Origin: Aristaeella lactis
Lineage (GTDB): Bacteria > Bacillota > Clostridia > Christensenellales > Aristaeellaceae
Length of the DNA: 64,000 nt
Reading direction: 5' to 3'
Assembly (NCBI RefSeq): GCF_018118585.1
Contig: NZ_CP069421.1
Coordinates: 2,418,001 to 2,482,000, forward strand
Shown here: positions 43,347-58,608 of the stretch, piece by piece
Layout: each line of letters opens with the position of its first letter
Numbering within the stretch: the stretch's first letter is position 1
The notes under the pieces: model-generated
Database searches by the model: none
What the model saw: only the letters and a program-made list of their open reading frames with translations
Told to the model about the DNA's origin: nothing
Translations under genes and position numbers: made by a program

Positions 43347-43641
43347 GAAAGGCAGTCAAGGAGGGTCAGATCAATCTGCCCTCCCGGACCAATACCAATC
43401 AAATACCACCGACATCTCATAGCTTAACTTCTGTGTTCAACATGGAACAGATACTCATACAATTGTACAAAGTAATTCAGCAGTTGCGTTAGCAACTGCC
43501 TATTGGAATCCGGGGAGCGAAGGAAGCGGTAGCCCAGTGGGCTATCCTGCGAAGCAGGAAGCGCCCTGAGCGAGTCAATCGAAGCAAGCAGCGGGTTGAA
43601 GCGTCAGCGATACCCGCTGCGCCGACTGAGATTGCGGCAAA

Positions 43642-43720
43642 CGACCTACTCTCCCGGACCGTTGCCAGTCAAGTACCATCGGCACTGAAGAGCTTAACTT
43701 CTGTGTTCGGTATTGAACAG
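43642..43720 (-). pseudogene. Truncated 5S rRNA copy 1
   Basis: 79 bases matching the 3' two thirds of the 5S at 44395-44511; the 5' third of the gene is missing. Confidence 0.82.
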
Positions 43721-43921
43721 ATACCCATATGTTTTTACAAAAGCGAATAAAGTAATTCAGCAGTTGCGAAAGCAACTGCCTATTGGAATCTGGGGAGCGA
43801 TCCGAGTGGCAGCCCAGTGGGCTGTCCATCGAAGATGGAAACGAGGTGAGCGAGTCAATCGAAGCAAGCAGCGGGTTGAAGCGTCAGCGATAACCGCTGC
43901 GCCGACTGAGATTGCGGCAAA

Positions 43922-44000
43922 CGACCTACTCTCCCGGACCGTTGCCAGTCAAGTACCATCGGCACTGAAGAGCTTAACTTCTGTGTTCGGTATGGAACAG
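43922..44000 (-). pseudogene. Truncated 5S rRNA copy 2
   Basis: 79 bases, the same portion of 5S as copy 1, lacking the 5' third. Confidence 0.82.
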
Positions 44001-44229
44001 GGGAGCGAGCCGAATGTCAGCCCAGTGGGCTGTCGGCGAAGCCGAAATGAGGCGAACGAGTCAACCGAAAGGGAGAGCTAAGCCCGCTCCAAGGGCTTAG
44101 AGCGACCATTGAGGTTGCGGAGGAACCTCTTCGTCTCTCCCCCTCCCACCTGTTCCCGAAGCTTCCTACACTGCTCGCCTGGATTCCATTTATGGAATCC
44201 GTGAGTGAGCCTTATAAAGGCGAACGAAA

Positions 44230-44289
44230 CAATCTGGGTGATCGCTTCTTTTGCATATAATGCAAGGATAGAAGCGATCACCCAGATTG
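44230..44289. repeat. 60-bp near-perfect palindrome
   Basis: Arms of 20 bp without mismatch (44230-44249 and 44270-44289), inner TTGCA-TATAA-TGCAA. Flanked on both sides by AAGGCGA-CG words. No U-tract on either strand, so not a normal terminator. Confidence 0.75.
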
Positions 44290-44340
44290 AATAAGGCGAG
44301 CGTCTTATCTTTTATACCAATACTCTATATCTTCAAATAC

Positions 44341-44400
44341 CGCCGGATTCCATGAAAAAAACTCTGTAGTTTTCACTACAGAGTTTATTGGAATCCGGCG
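44341..44400 (-). terminator. rrn operon terminator
   Basis: Eleven-bp stem AAACTCTGTAG (44359-44369) with CTACAGAGTTT (44376-44386), then a T run on the minus strand. It is nested in outer arms CGCCGGATTCCA/TGGAATCCGGCG (44341-44352 and 44389-44400). Confidence 0.9.
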
Positions 44401-44511
44401 GCGACCTACTCTCCCGGACCGTTGCCAGTCAAGTACCATCGGCACTGAAGAGCTTAACTTCTGTGTTCGGTATGGGAACAGGTGGAACCTCTTCGTCATA
44501 GCCACCGGAAA
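44395..44511 (-). rRNA. rrf: 5S ribosomal RNA
   Basis: On the minus strand starts TTCCGGTGGCTATGACGAAG, contains CCATACCGAACACAGAAGTT and GTGCCGATGGTACTTG, and ends GAGAGTAGGTCGCCGCCGGA: standard 5S layout, 117 bases. Last gene of the rrn operon. Confidence 0.95.
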
Positions 44512-44705
44512 TTGTGAGCTATTTAGGAAATCACTTTCGTGATTTCTTCGTCCCTTTAGCGGAACGATTGGCCCTTTCCGTCGTTCTTTTCTTCCTCTTC
44601 CAGGGCCCATCGGATTGCCTTACGCAACCCTGACAACTGCACAGCCATAAGATTCAGGAATTGGTGACCTGTTTTTCTGTTCTAATTGATCTCAAGATCT
44701 TTCTG
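44512..44705 (-). other. 23S-5S intergenic spacer
   Basis: About 190 bp, pyrimidine-rich on the plus strand; contains a short inverted repeat GAAATCAC/GTGATTTC near 44528-44546. No tRNA is visible. Confidence 0.7.
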
Positions 44706-49436
<4,731 letters not shown>

Positions 49437-49576
49437 AATCCTGTTAACATCTTTCGATGTTTCACTCTTTGGAATCTTCGCTAGTCTTTCCTTAATGTTT
49501 GCGCGTTTCTTCTCTGTATCGTTTTCAAGGTTCGCTCTGCTCTATTTCTTACGATCTCTCGCAAGCGAGCTTGGAT

Positions 49577-49605
49577 AGAATATCAAACGGCAAGGCCTTT
49601 GTCAA
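49577..49605 (-). promoter_or_regulatory. rrn operon promoter
   Basis: On the minus strand TTGACA (49600-49605), 17-bp spacer, TATTCT (49577-49582), about 140 bases upstream of 16S; an A/T-rich stretch lies upstream as an UP-like element. Confidence 0.85.
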
Positions 49606-49627
49606 GCACTTTTTGGCGCTTTTTTTC

Positions 49628-49676
49628 AAAAAAATTCAGGTAAATCAACGCTTCCGTACGATGCGTCATTTACCTG
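49628..49676 (-). terminator. Terminator of the cyclase gene
   Basis: Arms CAGGTAAAT-CGC-type (49637-49651 with 49663-49676, one small bulge) followed on the minus strand by AATTTTTTTG. It insulates the cyclase from rrn. Confidence 0.8.
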
Positions 49677-49687
49677 AACGAATGTTC
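49676..49687. promoter_or_regulatory. Lone LexA-like box
   Basis: GAAC-GAAT-GTTC fits the Gram-positive SOS box core but there is no damage-response gene in the proper position. Confidence 0.25.
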
Positions 49688-49759
49688 GTGTTTTGGCCAA
49701 CGTATTGGGGTTTCTTCTATATATATACACCAATATGTTCGGATACATTCCCGGCTGCT

Positions 49760-50353
49760 TTACAGCTTCATCAGCACTGCCCGGCAGGGAGCCCCATCCG
49801 CTCCTCCCAGGTTCAGCGGAGCAGCGTTCAGCAGGTAGATTCCTTCCTTAACTTCTCCCAGCCGGATGCCCTCCAGCAGCACGATCTCCGCTCCCAGCAT
49901 GATCAGATGCACCCGCATGGGAGCGTCCTCCGGCCCCACGGTCTGGGATTCATTGCCAAAGAGCAGGATCCCCGCTTTCGCGAAAACCGCGGCAGCCTCT
50001 TCCGTTACCACCGCCGGGCCCTTCACCAGGATCCGCTTTGCCGCCTCCGGATCGATTGCTCGTGCCTTCTCCAGGATGGCTTCAGCGTCCGCCGCAGAAA
50101 ATTCCCCGGAATGCTCCGCCACATACGCGGATCCGATGAACCGTTCCAGGGAAACGGCATCAATCGTTCGTCCTTCATTGATAAAATGAAAAGGCGCGTC
50201 CACATGCGTTCCGTTGTGGGCACACATACGGAACGCTGTCAGGTTGCAGACAGCGCCTTCCGGGATTCGCATCATAACCTGCCGCTCCGGCGAGGGATCA
50301 CCGGGATACACACAGCAGGTAAACACTTCCTGGGAGATATCATAGATCTTCAT
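49760..50353 (-). CDS. Cyclase/kynurenine formamidase-like metal hydrolase
   Basis: 197 residues from ATG 50353; the open frame runs 37 residues further back without any ribosome-binding site. MCAHNGTHVDAPFHF is the HxGTHxDxPxH zinc/manganese motif of the cyclase family (PF04199), which includes arylformamidases. Substrate unknown. AGAAGAG lies upstream of the ATG. Ends near a terminator before the rrn promoter. Confidence 0.88.
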   Translation of the reverse strand: MKIYDISQEVFTCCVYPGDPSPERQVMMRIPEGAVCNLTAFRMCAHNGTHVDAPFHFINEGRTIDAVSLERFIGSAYVAEHSGEFSAADAEAILEKARAIDPEAAKRILVKGPAVVTEEAAAVFAKAGILLFGNESQTVGPEDAPMRVHLIMLGAEIVLLEGIRLGEVKEGIYLLNAAPLNLGGADGAPCRAVLMKL

Positions 50354-50444
50354 CCGTTTTCTCTTCTTTCTTAATATATGTGATGCAGCACAGTCCTGTC
50401 TCTCATGATTTCTCCGCCGGCCGCGTCTTTTCCTTTTGCAATGG

Positions 50445-50492
50445 AAAATGCCCGCGGGAGCCATTCAGCTTCCCGCGGGCATCTGTTTGTTT
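50445..50492. terminator. Terminator of the SLC1 symporter gene
   Basis: Twelve-bp stem ATGCCCGCGGGA (50448-50459) with TCCCGCGGGCAT (50471-50482); TTTT follows on the minus strand and TGTTTGTTTTTT on the plus strand. Confidence 0.72.
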
Positions 50493-50496
50493 TTTA

Positions 50497-51726
50497 TCAG
50501 GCAGCAGCTTTCTTCGCCGCTTTTTTACGCTGGAGGTTGGAAACAACAAGCGCGCAGGAGGCGTCGCCGGTGATGTTCACCACAGTACGTCCCATGTCAA
50601 AGATCCGGTCCACACCCGCCACCAGCGCAATGCCTTCCACCGGCAGGCCAACGGACTGAAGCACCATGGCAAGCATGACCATTCCGGCGCCGGGAACACC
50701 CGCCGTACCGATGGAAGCCAGCGTAGCCGTCAGCACGATGGTCAGCATCTGGGAGAAGGTCAGGCTGATACCAAAGCAGGAAGCAATGAATACGGCGCAC
50801 ACACCCTGATAAATGGCAGTGCCGTCCATGTTGATGGTGGCGCCCAGCGGCAGCACGAAGGAGCTGACTTCCTTATCCGCGCCCAGCTTCTCACTGCACT
50901 CCATATTCAGGGGAAGCGTTCCCACAGAAGAGGCGGAAGAGAATGCCATCATGATCGCCGGCAGCATGCCCTTGAAGAACTTCAGAGGGCTGACGCCGCC
51001 CATGGTCTTCACGGAAATGGAATACACCACAACCGCGTGCACGATATAGCACATATAAGCCACCAGCAGCACCTTGGCCAGAGATCCCAGCACGGCCGGT
51101 CCGTTCTCAGCCACCACCGGGCAGAGCAGGCAGAAGACACCGATGGGGGAAAGCTTCAGGATCATTTCCATGGCCTTCATGCAAACATCGTTGCAGACAT
51201 CCACCGCCTTGAACTCCATATCGAACCGGTGGCCGATCAGGATCAGGGCAAAACCGATGAACAGGGAAGATACGATAATCTGCAGCATATTCGCGTCCAC
51301 AAAGGGCTTGATGAAGTTGGACGGGAAGATGCCCACCAGGGTATCCATAAAGTTGACAGAAGTCGCGGCCGGTTCATAGGACAGCTCCGCTGTGGACAGA
51401 ACCGGGAAAATGCCTTTGAGCAGATTGGCAAACAGCAGGCCGATCGCTACCGCGAAAGCGGTGGTGCACATATAGTAGAGAATGGTCCGGCCGCCGATGA
51501 CGCCGACCTTTTTGATGTCCCGCATGGACACCACACCCGCCATGATCGAGAAGAAAACCAGCGGACATACGATCCATTTGATCAGGTTCAGGAATATCGT
51601 ACCGAAGGGTTTAATATAGCTTTTAGCGAAATCAGGGTTTCCCGTCAGCGCGATACCTGCGCCTATCGCCAGTACCAGGGCGATAAAGATCTGCGTGGAT
51701 AGAGCCAGTTTCTTCCGTTTTTCCAT
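50497..51726 (-). CDS. Dicarboxylate/amino acid:cation symporter (SLC1 family)
   Basis: 409 residues. Substrate-binding hairpin loop SSASSVGTLPLNMECSE, NMDGTAIYQG for Na+/substrate binding, GVPGAGMVMLA and DRIFDMGRTVVNITGD in helix 8 are diagnostic of SLC1 (GltP/GltT/SstT/DctA). The final basic tail RKKAAKKAAA is unusual only in composition. Likely imports glutamate, aspartate, serine or threonine with Na+ or H+; which one is not decided by sequence. GGAGGG precedes the ATG. Confidence 0.94.
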   Translation of the reverse strand: MEKRKKLALSTQIFIALVLAIGAGIALTGNPDFAKSYIKPFGTIFLNLIKWIVCPLVFFSIMAGVVSMRDIKKVGVIGGRTILYYMCTTAFAVAIGLLFANLLKGIFPVLSTAELSYEPAATSVNFMDTLVGIFPSNFIKPFVDANMLQIIVSSLFIGFALILIGHRFDMEFKAVDVCNDVCMKAMEMILKLSPIGVFCLLCPVVAENGPAVLGSLAKVLLVAYMCYIVHAVVVYSISVKTMGGVSPLKFFKGMLPAIMMAFSSASSVGTLPLNMECSEKLGADKEVSSFVLPLGATINMDGTAIYQGVCAVFIASCFGISLTFSQMLTIVLTATLASIGTAGVPGAGMVMLAMVLQSVGLPVEGIALVAGVDRIFDMGRTVVNITGDASCALVVSNLQRKKAAKKAAA

Positions 51727-51744
51727 GGTTGTCCCTCCAAAGTA

Positions 51745-54140
<2,396 letters not shown>

Positions 54141-54184
54141 TCACAATTTATCATTCTGTAGGTCTGCAGATTACAATGAATCAA

Positions 54185-55447
54185 TTATCCTTCTACCCGG
54201 ATAACATTCTCCACTTTGCAGATTTCGGGATTCAGCGCCTTCACCACGCGCTGCACAGCCTTTTCAGGCGCCATGTGCGTGATGATGATCAGGGTCGCTT
54301 TTCCGTCCGGACCGGCGTCCTTCTGCGTCATGGCGGAAACGGAAATCTCTTCCTTGGCCAGCAGACCCGCCACTTCCGCCAGCACGCCGGGGGCATCCTT
54401 GGCCTTCATGCGGATAAAGTACTTGCTGTACCAGTCATCCGCCACAGGCAGCGGATCCTTCCGCATCACGGGCATGGGATGCACCGCGTTCTGTGCCGCC
54501 TGGACAATGTCGCCGACAATCGCGCTGGCGGTCGGAGCATCTCCGGCGCCGCGGCCTTCCAGCATCATGTCCTTAAAGGAATGGCCATAGAGATAAACCG
54601 CGTTCAGGGAACCGTCCACACGGGCCAGCGGATGATCCGCCGGCAGGAAAGCCGGATGCACACGGGCTTCAATGGAATCGCCATTGTCCTTGCCGATGGC
54701 CAGGAGCTTCAGCACATAGCCCATTTCCCGTCCGAAAGCGATGTCTTCGGAATTAACCTTGGTAATACCCTCGCGGTACACGTCTTCCACAAGCACCCGG
54801 CTGTGGAATGCCAGGGAGCCCAGGATGCTCAGCTTGTAGGCCGCGTCAAAGCCTTCCACGTCCGCCGTGGGATTGGGTTCCGCAAGACCCAGGCGCTGGG
54901 CGTCCTTCAGTACCGCTTCATATTCGGCGCCTTCCGCCGCCATCCGGGTGAGGATGTAGTTGGTCGTGCCGTTGACAATACCCATGATCTGCTCAATATG
55001 ATTGGCGATCAGAGGGGTCTGGATCGCGTTGATAATCGGGATCGCGCCGCCGACGCTGGCTTCGTAGTACAGGCCCGCGCCGGTCTTCTTTGCCATCTCC
55101 CGCAGTTCGTCAAAATGAAGGGAAAGCGCCATCTTGTTCGCGGTGACAACGGACTTGCCGTTCTCCAGCGCGCGCAGCATCATGGACGCGGCAGGCTGTT
55201 CGCCGCCCAGGAATTCGCAGACGATATTGATCTCCGGATCTTCCAGGATATCGTTCTTATCTGTAGTCAGTACCTCATCCGGCACTTCCTTGCCGCCATG
55301 GATCTTCTTGTCCAGCACGAGAGCCTTCTTCACACGGAGCTTCACGCCCGTGCGCTTTCCGACTTCACCGCCGAATTCCCGGATCAGATCCCAGACGCCT
55401 CCGCCGATGTTTCCCAATCCCAGCAGTCCCAGCACTACCTCTTTCAT
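54185..55447 (-). CDS. hom: Homoserine dehydrogenase with ACT domain
   Basis: 420 residues. Rossmann motif LLGLGNIGGGVWDL, then VVTANKMALS, MGIVNGTTNYILTRM, GLAEPNPTADVEGFDAAYKL (catalytic Lys region) and a C-terminal ACT domain (about 345-420, DAPGVLAEVAGLLAKEEISV). Reduces aspartate semialdehyde to homoserine in threonine, methionine and isoleucine synthesis; the ACT domain should give threonine feedback. GGAGGA precedes the ATG. Confidence 0.96.
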   Translation of the reverse strand: MKEVVLGLLGLGNIGGGVWDLIREFGGEVGKRTGVKLRVKKALVLDKKIHGGKEVPDEVLTTDKNDILEDPEINIVCEFLGGEQPAASMMLRALENGKSVVTANKMALSLHFDELREMAKKTGAGLYYEASVGGAIPIINAIQTPLIANHIEQIMGIVNGTTNYILTRMAAEGAEYEAVLKDAQRLGLAEPNPTADVEGFDAAYKLSILGSLAFHSRVLVEDVYREGITKVNSEDIAFGREMGYVLKLLAIGKDNGDSIEARVHPAFLPADHPLARVDGSLNAVYLYGHSFKDMMLEGRGAGDAPTASAIVGDIVQAAQNAVHPMPVMRKDPLPVADDWYSKYFIRMKAKDAPGVLAEVAGLLAKEEISVSAMTQKDAGPDGKATLIIITHMAPEKAVQRVVKALNPEICKVENVIRVEG

Positions 55448-55540
55448 TGTCCCGTTTCCTCCGCAATCTCATTCTTCGCGGCTCCACACCGTGGCGACCG
55501 CTCGTTTCGCCCGGCCTTCTTACCGAAGGCCTTCAGCGTT

Positions 55541-56314
55541 TCACGCATCCATATGATTCCGTTCATAGATGATCCGCAGGCCCTTCAGGGTCAGCAGGCC
55601 GTCGAGCTTGTCGATGACCTTGCTCTCATCGGCGATCATCAGCGCCATGCCGCCTGTGGCAACCACCAGCGCTTCCTCGCCCAGCTCCTGCCGGATCTTA
55701 CGCACGATGTTGCGTACCAGGCCTACATAACCATAGTACATACCGCTCTGCAGATTGGTCAGGGTGGACCGGCCGATGACGTTGTCCGGCTTGTTCAGCT
55801 CGAACCGCGGCAGCTTTGCCGTGCCCGTCACCAGGACCTCACTGCTCAGCTTGATACCGGGGCAGATCGTGCCGCCCAGGAAAGAACCTTCCTGGTCCAC
55901 CACGCCAAAGGTGGTGGCAGTACCGAAGTCGATGAAGATGCACGGTCCTCCGTATTCCTCATAAGCCGCAACCGCATTGGCAATCCGGTCGCTGCCGAGC
56001 TCCCGGGGGTTTTCATATTTGATATTGATACCCGTTTTGACCCCGGGAGCCACAAACAGCGGAGCCTTGCCGATGTAGTTCTGCAGCATGTACTCGATCG
56101 TATAGTTAATCGTCGGAACAACGCTGGAAACCACTATGCCTTCCACCACTTCCGGCGAAACGCCCTCATGGGCAAACATGGACATCAGGCGTACACCGTA
56201 CTCATCCGAAGTGGATGTGATATTGGTGGACATACGCCAGTATTTATACATTTCTTTCCCGTCGAACAGAGCGGTCTTGATATTGGTGTTCCCGATGTCC
56301 ATGGTCAGAATCAT
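55541..56314 (-). CDS. coaX: Type III pantothenate kinase
   Basis: 257 residues. Starts MILTMDIGNTNIKTALFDG (ASKHA phosphate-1 motif) with LGSDRIANAVAAYEEYGGP and FIDFGTATTFGVVDQEG, VVATGGMA. The first step of coenzyme A synthesis. AAAGGAG precedes the ATG. An ECF transporter S component lies immediately upstream on the same strand, suggesting coupled uptake and phosphorylation of pantothenate. Confidence 0.95.
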   Translation of the reverse strand: MILTMDIGNTNIKTALFDGKEMYKYWRMSTNITSTSDEYGVRLMSMFAHEGVSPEVVEGIVVSSVVPTINYTIEYMLQNYIGKAPLFVAPGVKTGINIKYENPRELGSDRIANAVAAYEEYGGPCIFIDFGTATTFGVVDQEGSFLGGTICPGIKLSSEVLVTGTAKLPRFELNKPDNVIGRSTLTNLQSGMYYGYVGLVRNIVRKIRQELGEEALVVATGGMALMIADESKVIDKLDGLLTLKGLRIIYERNHMDA

Positions 56315-56342
56315 GATGGTTTTCTCCTTTAAAAGTTCACGG

Positions 56343-56948
56343 TCAGATCATCCGGGCCTTTTTCAGCGCGACTCCCGCAGCGCCGGTCACAACAGCCGCG
56401 ACAACCATTTCCACCACGGCGTTGATACCCACAGAAGTAATGATATACATCAGGACACCCTTTTCCGCAATGGGGCCGGCCAGTTTCTCCGTGCTGCCGA
56501 AGAACAGAACCAGCAGGCTCATAAAGAACAGGGTGTTAAAGAAAGCAGCGGAAAAACCCGTAACCACACCGCGGATATACAGCGGGGCCTTTGTTTTGCA
56601 CATGGCACGGTAAACCACCGCGGCCAGCACGCCCACCAGCACCCGGGAAACAAAACGCTGTACGAACATCAGGAACGGGCTCACGTTAACCAGTGCCGCG
56701 CCCAGTGCGCTGGAGCCGCAGATGCCAAAGCACTGCAGGAAACTGATCAGGCCGAAAGCCCCGCCGATGATCACACCGCCGGGCAAGCCCATCGCCATAA
56801 CCGCAATCGCCACCGGAATCATGTTGAAGGTGATCGAAAGGCCCATGGGCATGGGAATGTTCACATAAGCCAGAACGATCAAAACCGCTACCAGCATGGC
56901 CAGCAGCGTCATCCGCGCGATCTTTGTGCGTCTTGTTGTGTTTGTCAT
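56343..56948 (-). CDS. ECF transporter S component, probably pantothenate-specific
   Basis: 201 residues, six hydrophobic helices. Short N-terminal basic segment, then LLAMLVAVLIVLAYVNIPMP and FNMIPVAIAVMAMGLPGGVI, the pattern of ECF S components. The gene is followed 28 bases later by coaX, the best evidence that the vitamin is pantothenate (or a precursor). The energizing EcfA/A'/T module is not in the window. GGAGG precedes the ATG. Confidence 0.85.
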   Translation of the reverse strand: MTNTTRRTKIARMTLLAMLVAVLIVLAYVNIPMPMGLSITFNMIPVAIAVMAMGLPGGVIIGGAFGLISFLQCFGICGSSALGAALVNVSPFLMFVQRFVSRVLVGVLAAVVYRAMCKTKAPLYIRGVVTGFSAAFFNTLFFMSLLVLFFGSTEKLAGPIAEKGVLMYIITSVGINAVVEMVVAAVVTGAAGVALKKARMI

Positions 56949-57021
56949 AAGAATACCTCCGTTCGGGTTCGCTCAGGATACCCGTCGTCAAAATGTATTT
57001 CCGCGTTTTTCTGCGTCCGGT

Positions 57022-57049
57022 GCATATGCTCCCGGCGCTCAACATATGC
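57022..57049 (-). promoter_or_regulatory. Leader hairpin of the S-component gene
   Basis: GCATATG/CATATGC arms (7 bp, 57022-57028 with 57043-57049) enclosing a GC-rich loop, between promoter and start. No known riboswitch recognised. Confidence 0.35.
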
Positions 57050-57059
57050 GGATGGATTC

Positions 57060-57087
57060 ATTATACAATTTTTTACCGGATTGTAAA
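57060..57087 (-). promoter_or_regulatory. Promoter of the S component-coaX operon
   Basis: On the minus strand TTTACA (57082-57087), 16-bp spacer, TATAAT (57060-57065). Confidence 0.65.
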
Positions 57088-57109
57088 GAAAAGAAGGACT
57101 GCCAATACA

Positions 57110-58273
57110 TCAGCAGTCCATACAGGCAGCCAGAATATTCCGGCACTTCCGGGTCACCGGCGCCGTTCCCGTATCCGTAACGTTCTGCGCCAGCAGGAAG
57201 GTGATTCCCCGGTCCGGCAGGTTGGCGAAATAAGTGCCCAGCCAGCCGTCCCAGCCATATTCATTCTTTTCGGTAAACAGCACCGCCCGGCCCGGATGGT
57301 CGCACACCCGCATCAGGCAGCTGTAATTGTATCCGCTGAGGTTTTCCCACATGTCTTTCTGCTGGTTTTCATTCAGCTGCGGAGCTGTCATAAACCGCAC
57401 CGCCGCTTCCGAAAGGATCCGCCGGCCCTCCGCCGTTCCGCCGTTCATCAGCATCCGGGCAAAAGCCGCGTAATCATCCAGCGTGGAGACCAGACCGGCG
57501 CCGCCGGATTCAAAAGCCGGTTCCACATCATACCGTCCCACAGCCAGGTGGAGACTGTTGAATTCCTCCAGCCCGCCGGGTACGCGCCGGTAACAGGTCA
57601 CCAGCCGGTCCCGCTTTTCTTCCGGCACCCAGAATGCCGTATCCTTCATGCCCAGTGGTTCAAAGATCTCTTCCCGCAGGAATTCCCCAAAACGTTTTCC
57701 GGAGGCCGCCTCGATCACTGCGCCAAGAATATCCGCACTGGTTCCGTAACGCCAGTGAGCCCCGGGATCAAACGCCAGCGGCAGTTCTCCCAGCCTGTTG
57801 CAGAACTCCAGGGTGCTCATTCCTCCGCCGGCCAGAATCTGCTCGTGATCTTCCCGGAAAACACGGTCCGCGCACTGTCCTGCCGGATCCAGGTCCGGAT
57901 AACACAGGCCGGAAGTCATTCCCAGCAGATCGATGATCCACGGTGCGCGAAGTGCGGGACGGATCGTTCCGTCCGCTTCGATCACCCGGGGATTCGCGAA
58001 CCCGGGCAGGTACTGGTCCACCGGAGCCATCAGGTCAATGACACCTCGGTCCGCCAGGATCATCGCGGCGGCCGCGGTGACCGGCTTGCTCTGGCTGTAC
58101 AGGCGGAAAATAGAATCCCGCCGCAGCGGTTTGCCGGACGCGGTATCCGCGAAGCCTTCCCGGACATGGCAGAGCTCTTCTCCGTCCTTCAGGATCAGCA
58201 GGCTCACACCGGCTGCTTCATGGTTTTCCACCGCCTGCCGCAGGCAGGCGGACAGTTTGTCCTGTAAGCTCAT
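57110..58273 (-). CDS. Serine hydrolase, class C beta-lactamase/esterase fold
   Basis: 387 residues from ATG 58273 with AGGGGGT nine bases ahead; the 128-residue longer frame overlaps azlD and azlC in the wrong frame. Catalytic SQSK (SxxK) near residue 60, HWRYGTSADILG (YxT in place of YxN) near residue 170. Such proteins may be esterases, D-amino acid amidases or penicillin-binding-like proteins. No signal peptide, so cytoplasmic. The last gene of the pdp-azlC-azlD cluster. Confidence 0.88.
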   Translation of the reverse strand: MSLQDKLSACLRQAVENHEAAGVSLLILKDGEELCHVREGFADTASGKPLRRDSIFRLYSQSKPVTAAAAMILADRGVIDLMAPVDQYLPGFANPRVIEADGTIRPALRAPWIIDLLGMTSGLCYPDLDPAGQCADRVFREDHEQILAGGGMSTLEFCNRLGELPLAFDPGAHWRYGTSADILGAVIEAASGKRFGEFLREEIFEPLGMKDTAFWVPEEKRDRLVTCYRRVPGGLEEFNSLHLAVGRYDVEPAFESGGAGLVSTLDDYAAFARMLMNGGTAEGRRILSEAAVRFMTAPQLNENQQKDMWENLSGYNYSCLMRVCDHPGRAVLFTEKNEYGWDGWLGTYFANLPDRGITFLLAQNVTDTGTAPVTRKCRNILAACMDC

Positions 58274-58290
58274 TGTTCTGTACCCCCTGG

Positions 58291-58608
58291 TTATACCAGA
58301 AGCAGGAATCCCTGGGCCAGCGCCACCGCGCAGCAGGCGGCAACAGCCACCGTCAGCAGGCTCCGTCCCCGCCAGGCAAGCAGCACCGCTACCGCGACGC
58401 CGAAGATAGCTGTGCGCATATCCCCCGTGGAATAAAACACATCGGGGAATGTCATGGCTCCCAGCACCGCGTAAGGGATATACGCCAGGAAAGACCGGAC
58501 AAACCGGCTTTTGATCTCCCGGCGGAATACCGTCAGCGGCAGCATGCGGATCAGGTAAGTCACACCGGCCGTAACGGCCAGGTAAGGCAGAAATACACTC
58601 CAGTTCAT
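58291..58608 (-). CDS. azlD: AzlD domain branched-chain amino acid exporter subunit
   Basis: 105 residues, three to four helices. Contains TYLIRMLPLTVFRREIKSRF followed by FLAYIPYAVLGAMTFPDV, the usual AzlD signature. It overlaps azlC by four bases; the two together export branched-chain amino acids or analogues. Cytoplasmic membrane. Confidence 0.93.
   Translation of the reverse strand: MNWSVFLPYLAVTAGVTYLIRMLPLTVFRREIKSRFVRSFLAYIPYAVLGAMTFPDVFYSTGDMRTAIFGVAVAVLLAWRGRSLLTVAVAACCAVALAQGFLLLV

Larger units (their letters stand above)
43479..44000 (-). repeat. Tandem repeat, two units of about 270-280 bp, each ending in a truncated 5S rRNA
   Basis: Unit 1 begins at AAAGTAATTCAG 43479, unit 2 at the same word 43749. 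Each contains CAGTTGCG-AGCAACTGCC, a TTGGAAT word like the one next to the real 5S, a degenerate middle with GAGCGAGTCAATCGAAGCAA, and a 79-base piece identical over most of its length to the 3' two thirds of the real 5S. A partial third unit follows at 44000-44080. Confidence 0.8.
43036..44394. other. Gene-free region with degenerate 5S copies and inverted repeats
   Basis: About 1.36 kb between an ECF sigma gene and the rrn operon. It has no convincing coding frame. It carries an AATTCTGA repeat (43145-43177), a large structured inverted repeat (43271-43346), a diverged 5S-like piece (about 43376-43450), a tandem repeat of about 270-280 bp containing truncated 5S pieces (43479-44000), a further partial unit (44000-44080), 5S 5'-half-like words near 44126-44155, a 20-bp-arm inverted repeat (44230-44289) and the rrn terminator. 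Confidence 0.8.
49437..49759. other. rrn promoter and leader region
   Basis: No gene. It holds the 16S leader, the rrn promoter (49577-49605), a terminator for the upstream cyclase gene (49628-49676) and a lone GAAC-N4-GTTC word (49676-49687). Confidence 0.75.

Noticed and set aside
43713-44081. 122-codon open frame in the 5S-like repeat region
   Set aside because: Composed of 5S pseudocopies and repeats; no ribosome-binding site and no similarity to a protein.
54176-56332. 718-codon open frame across hom and coaX on the plus strand
   Set aside because: Spans two well-identified minus-strand genes and their spacer; no domain.
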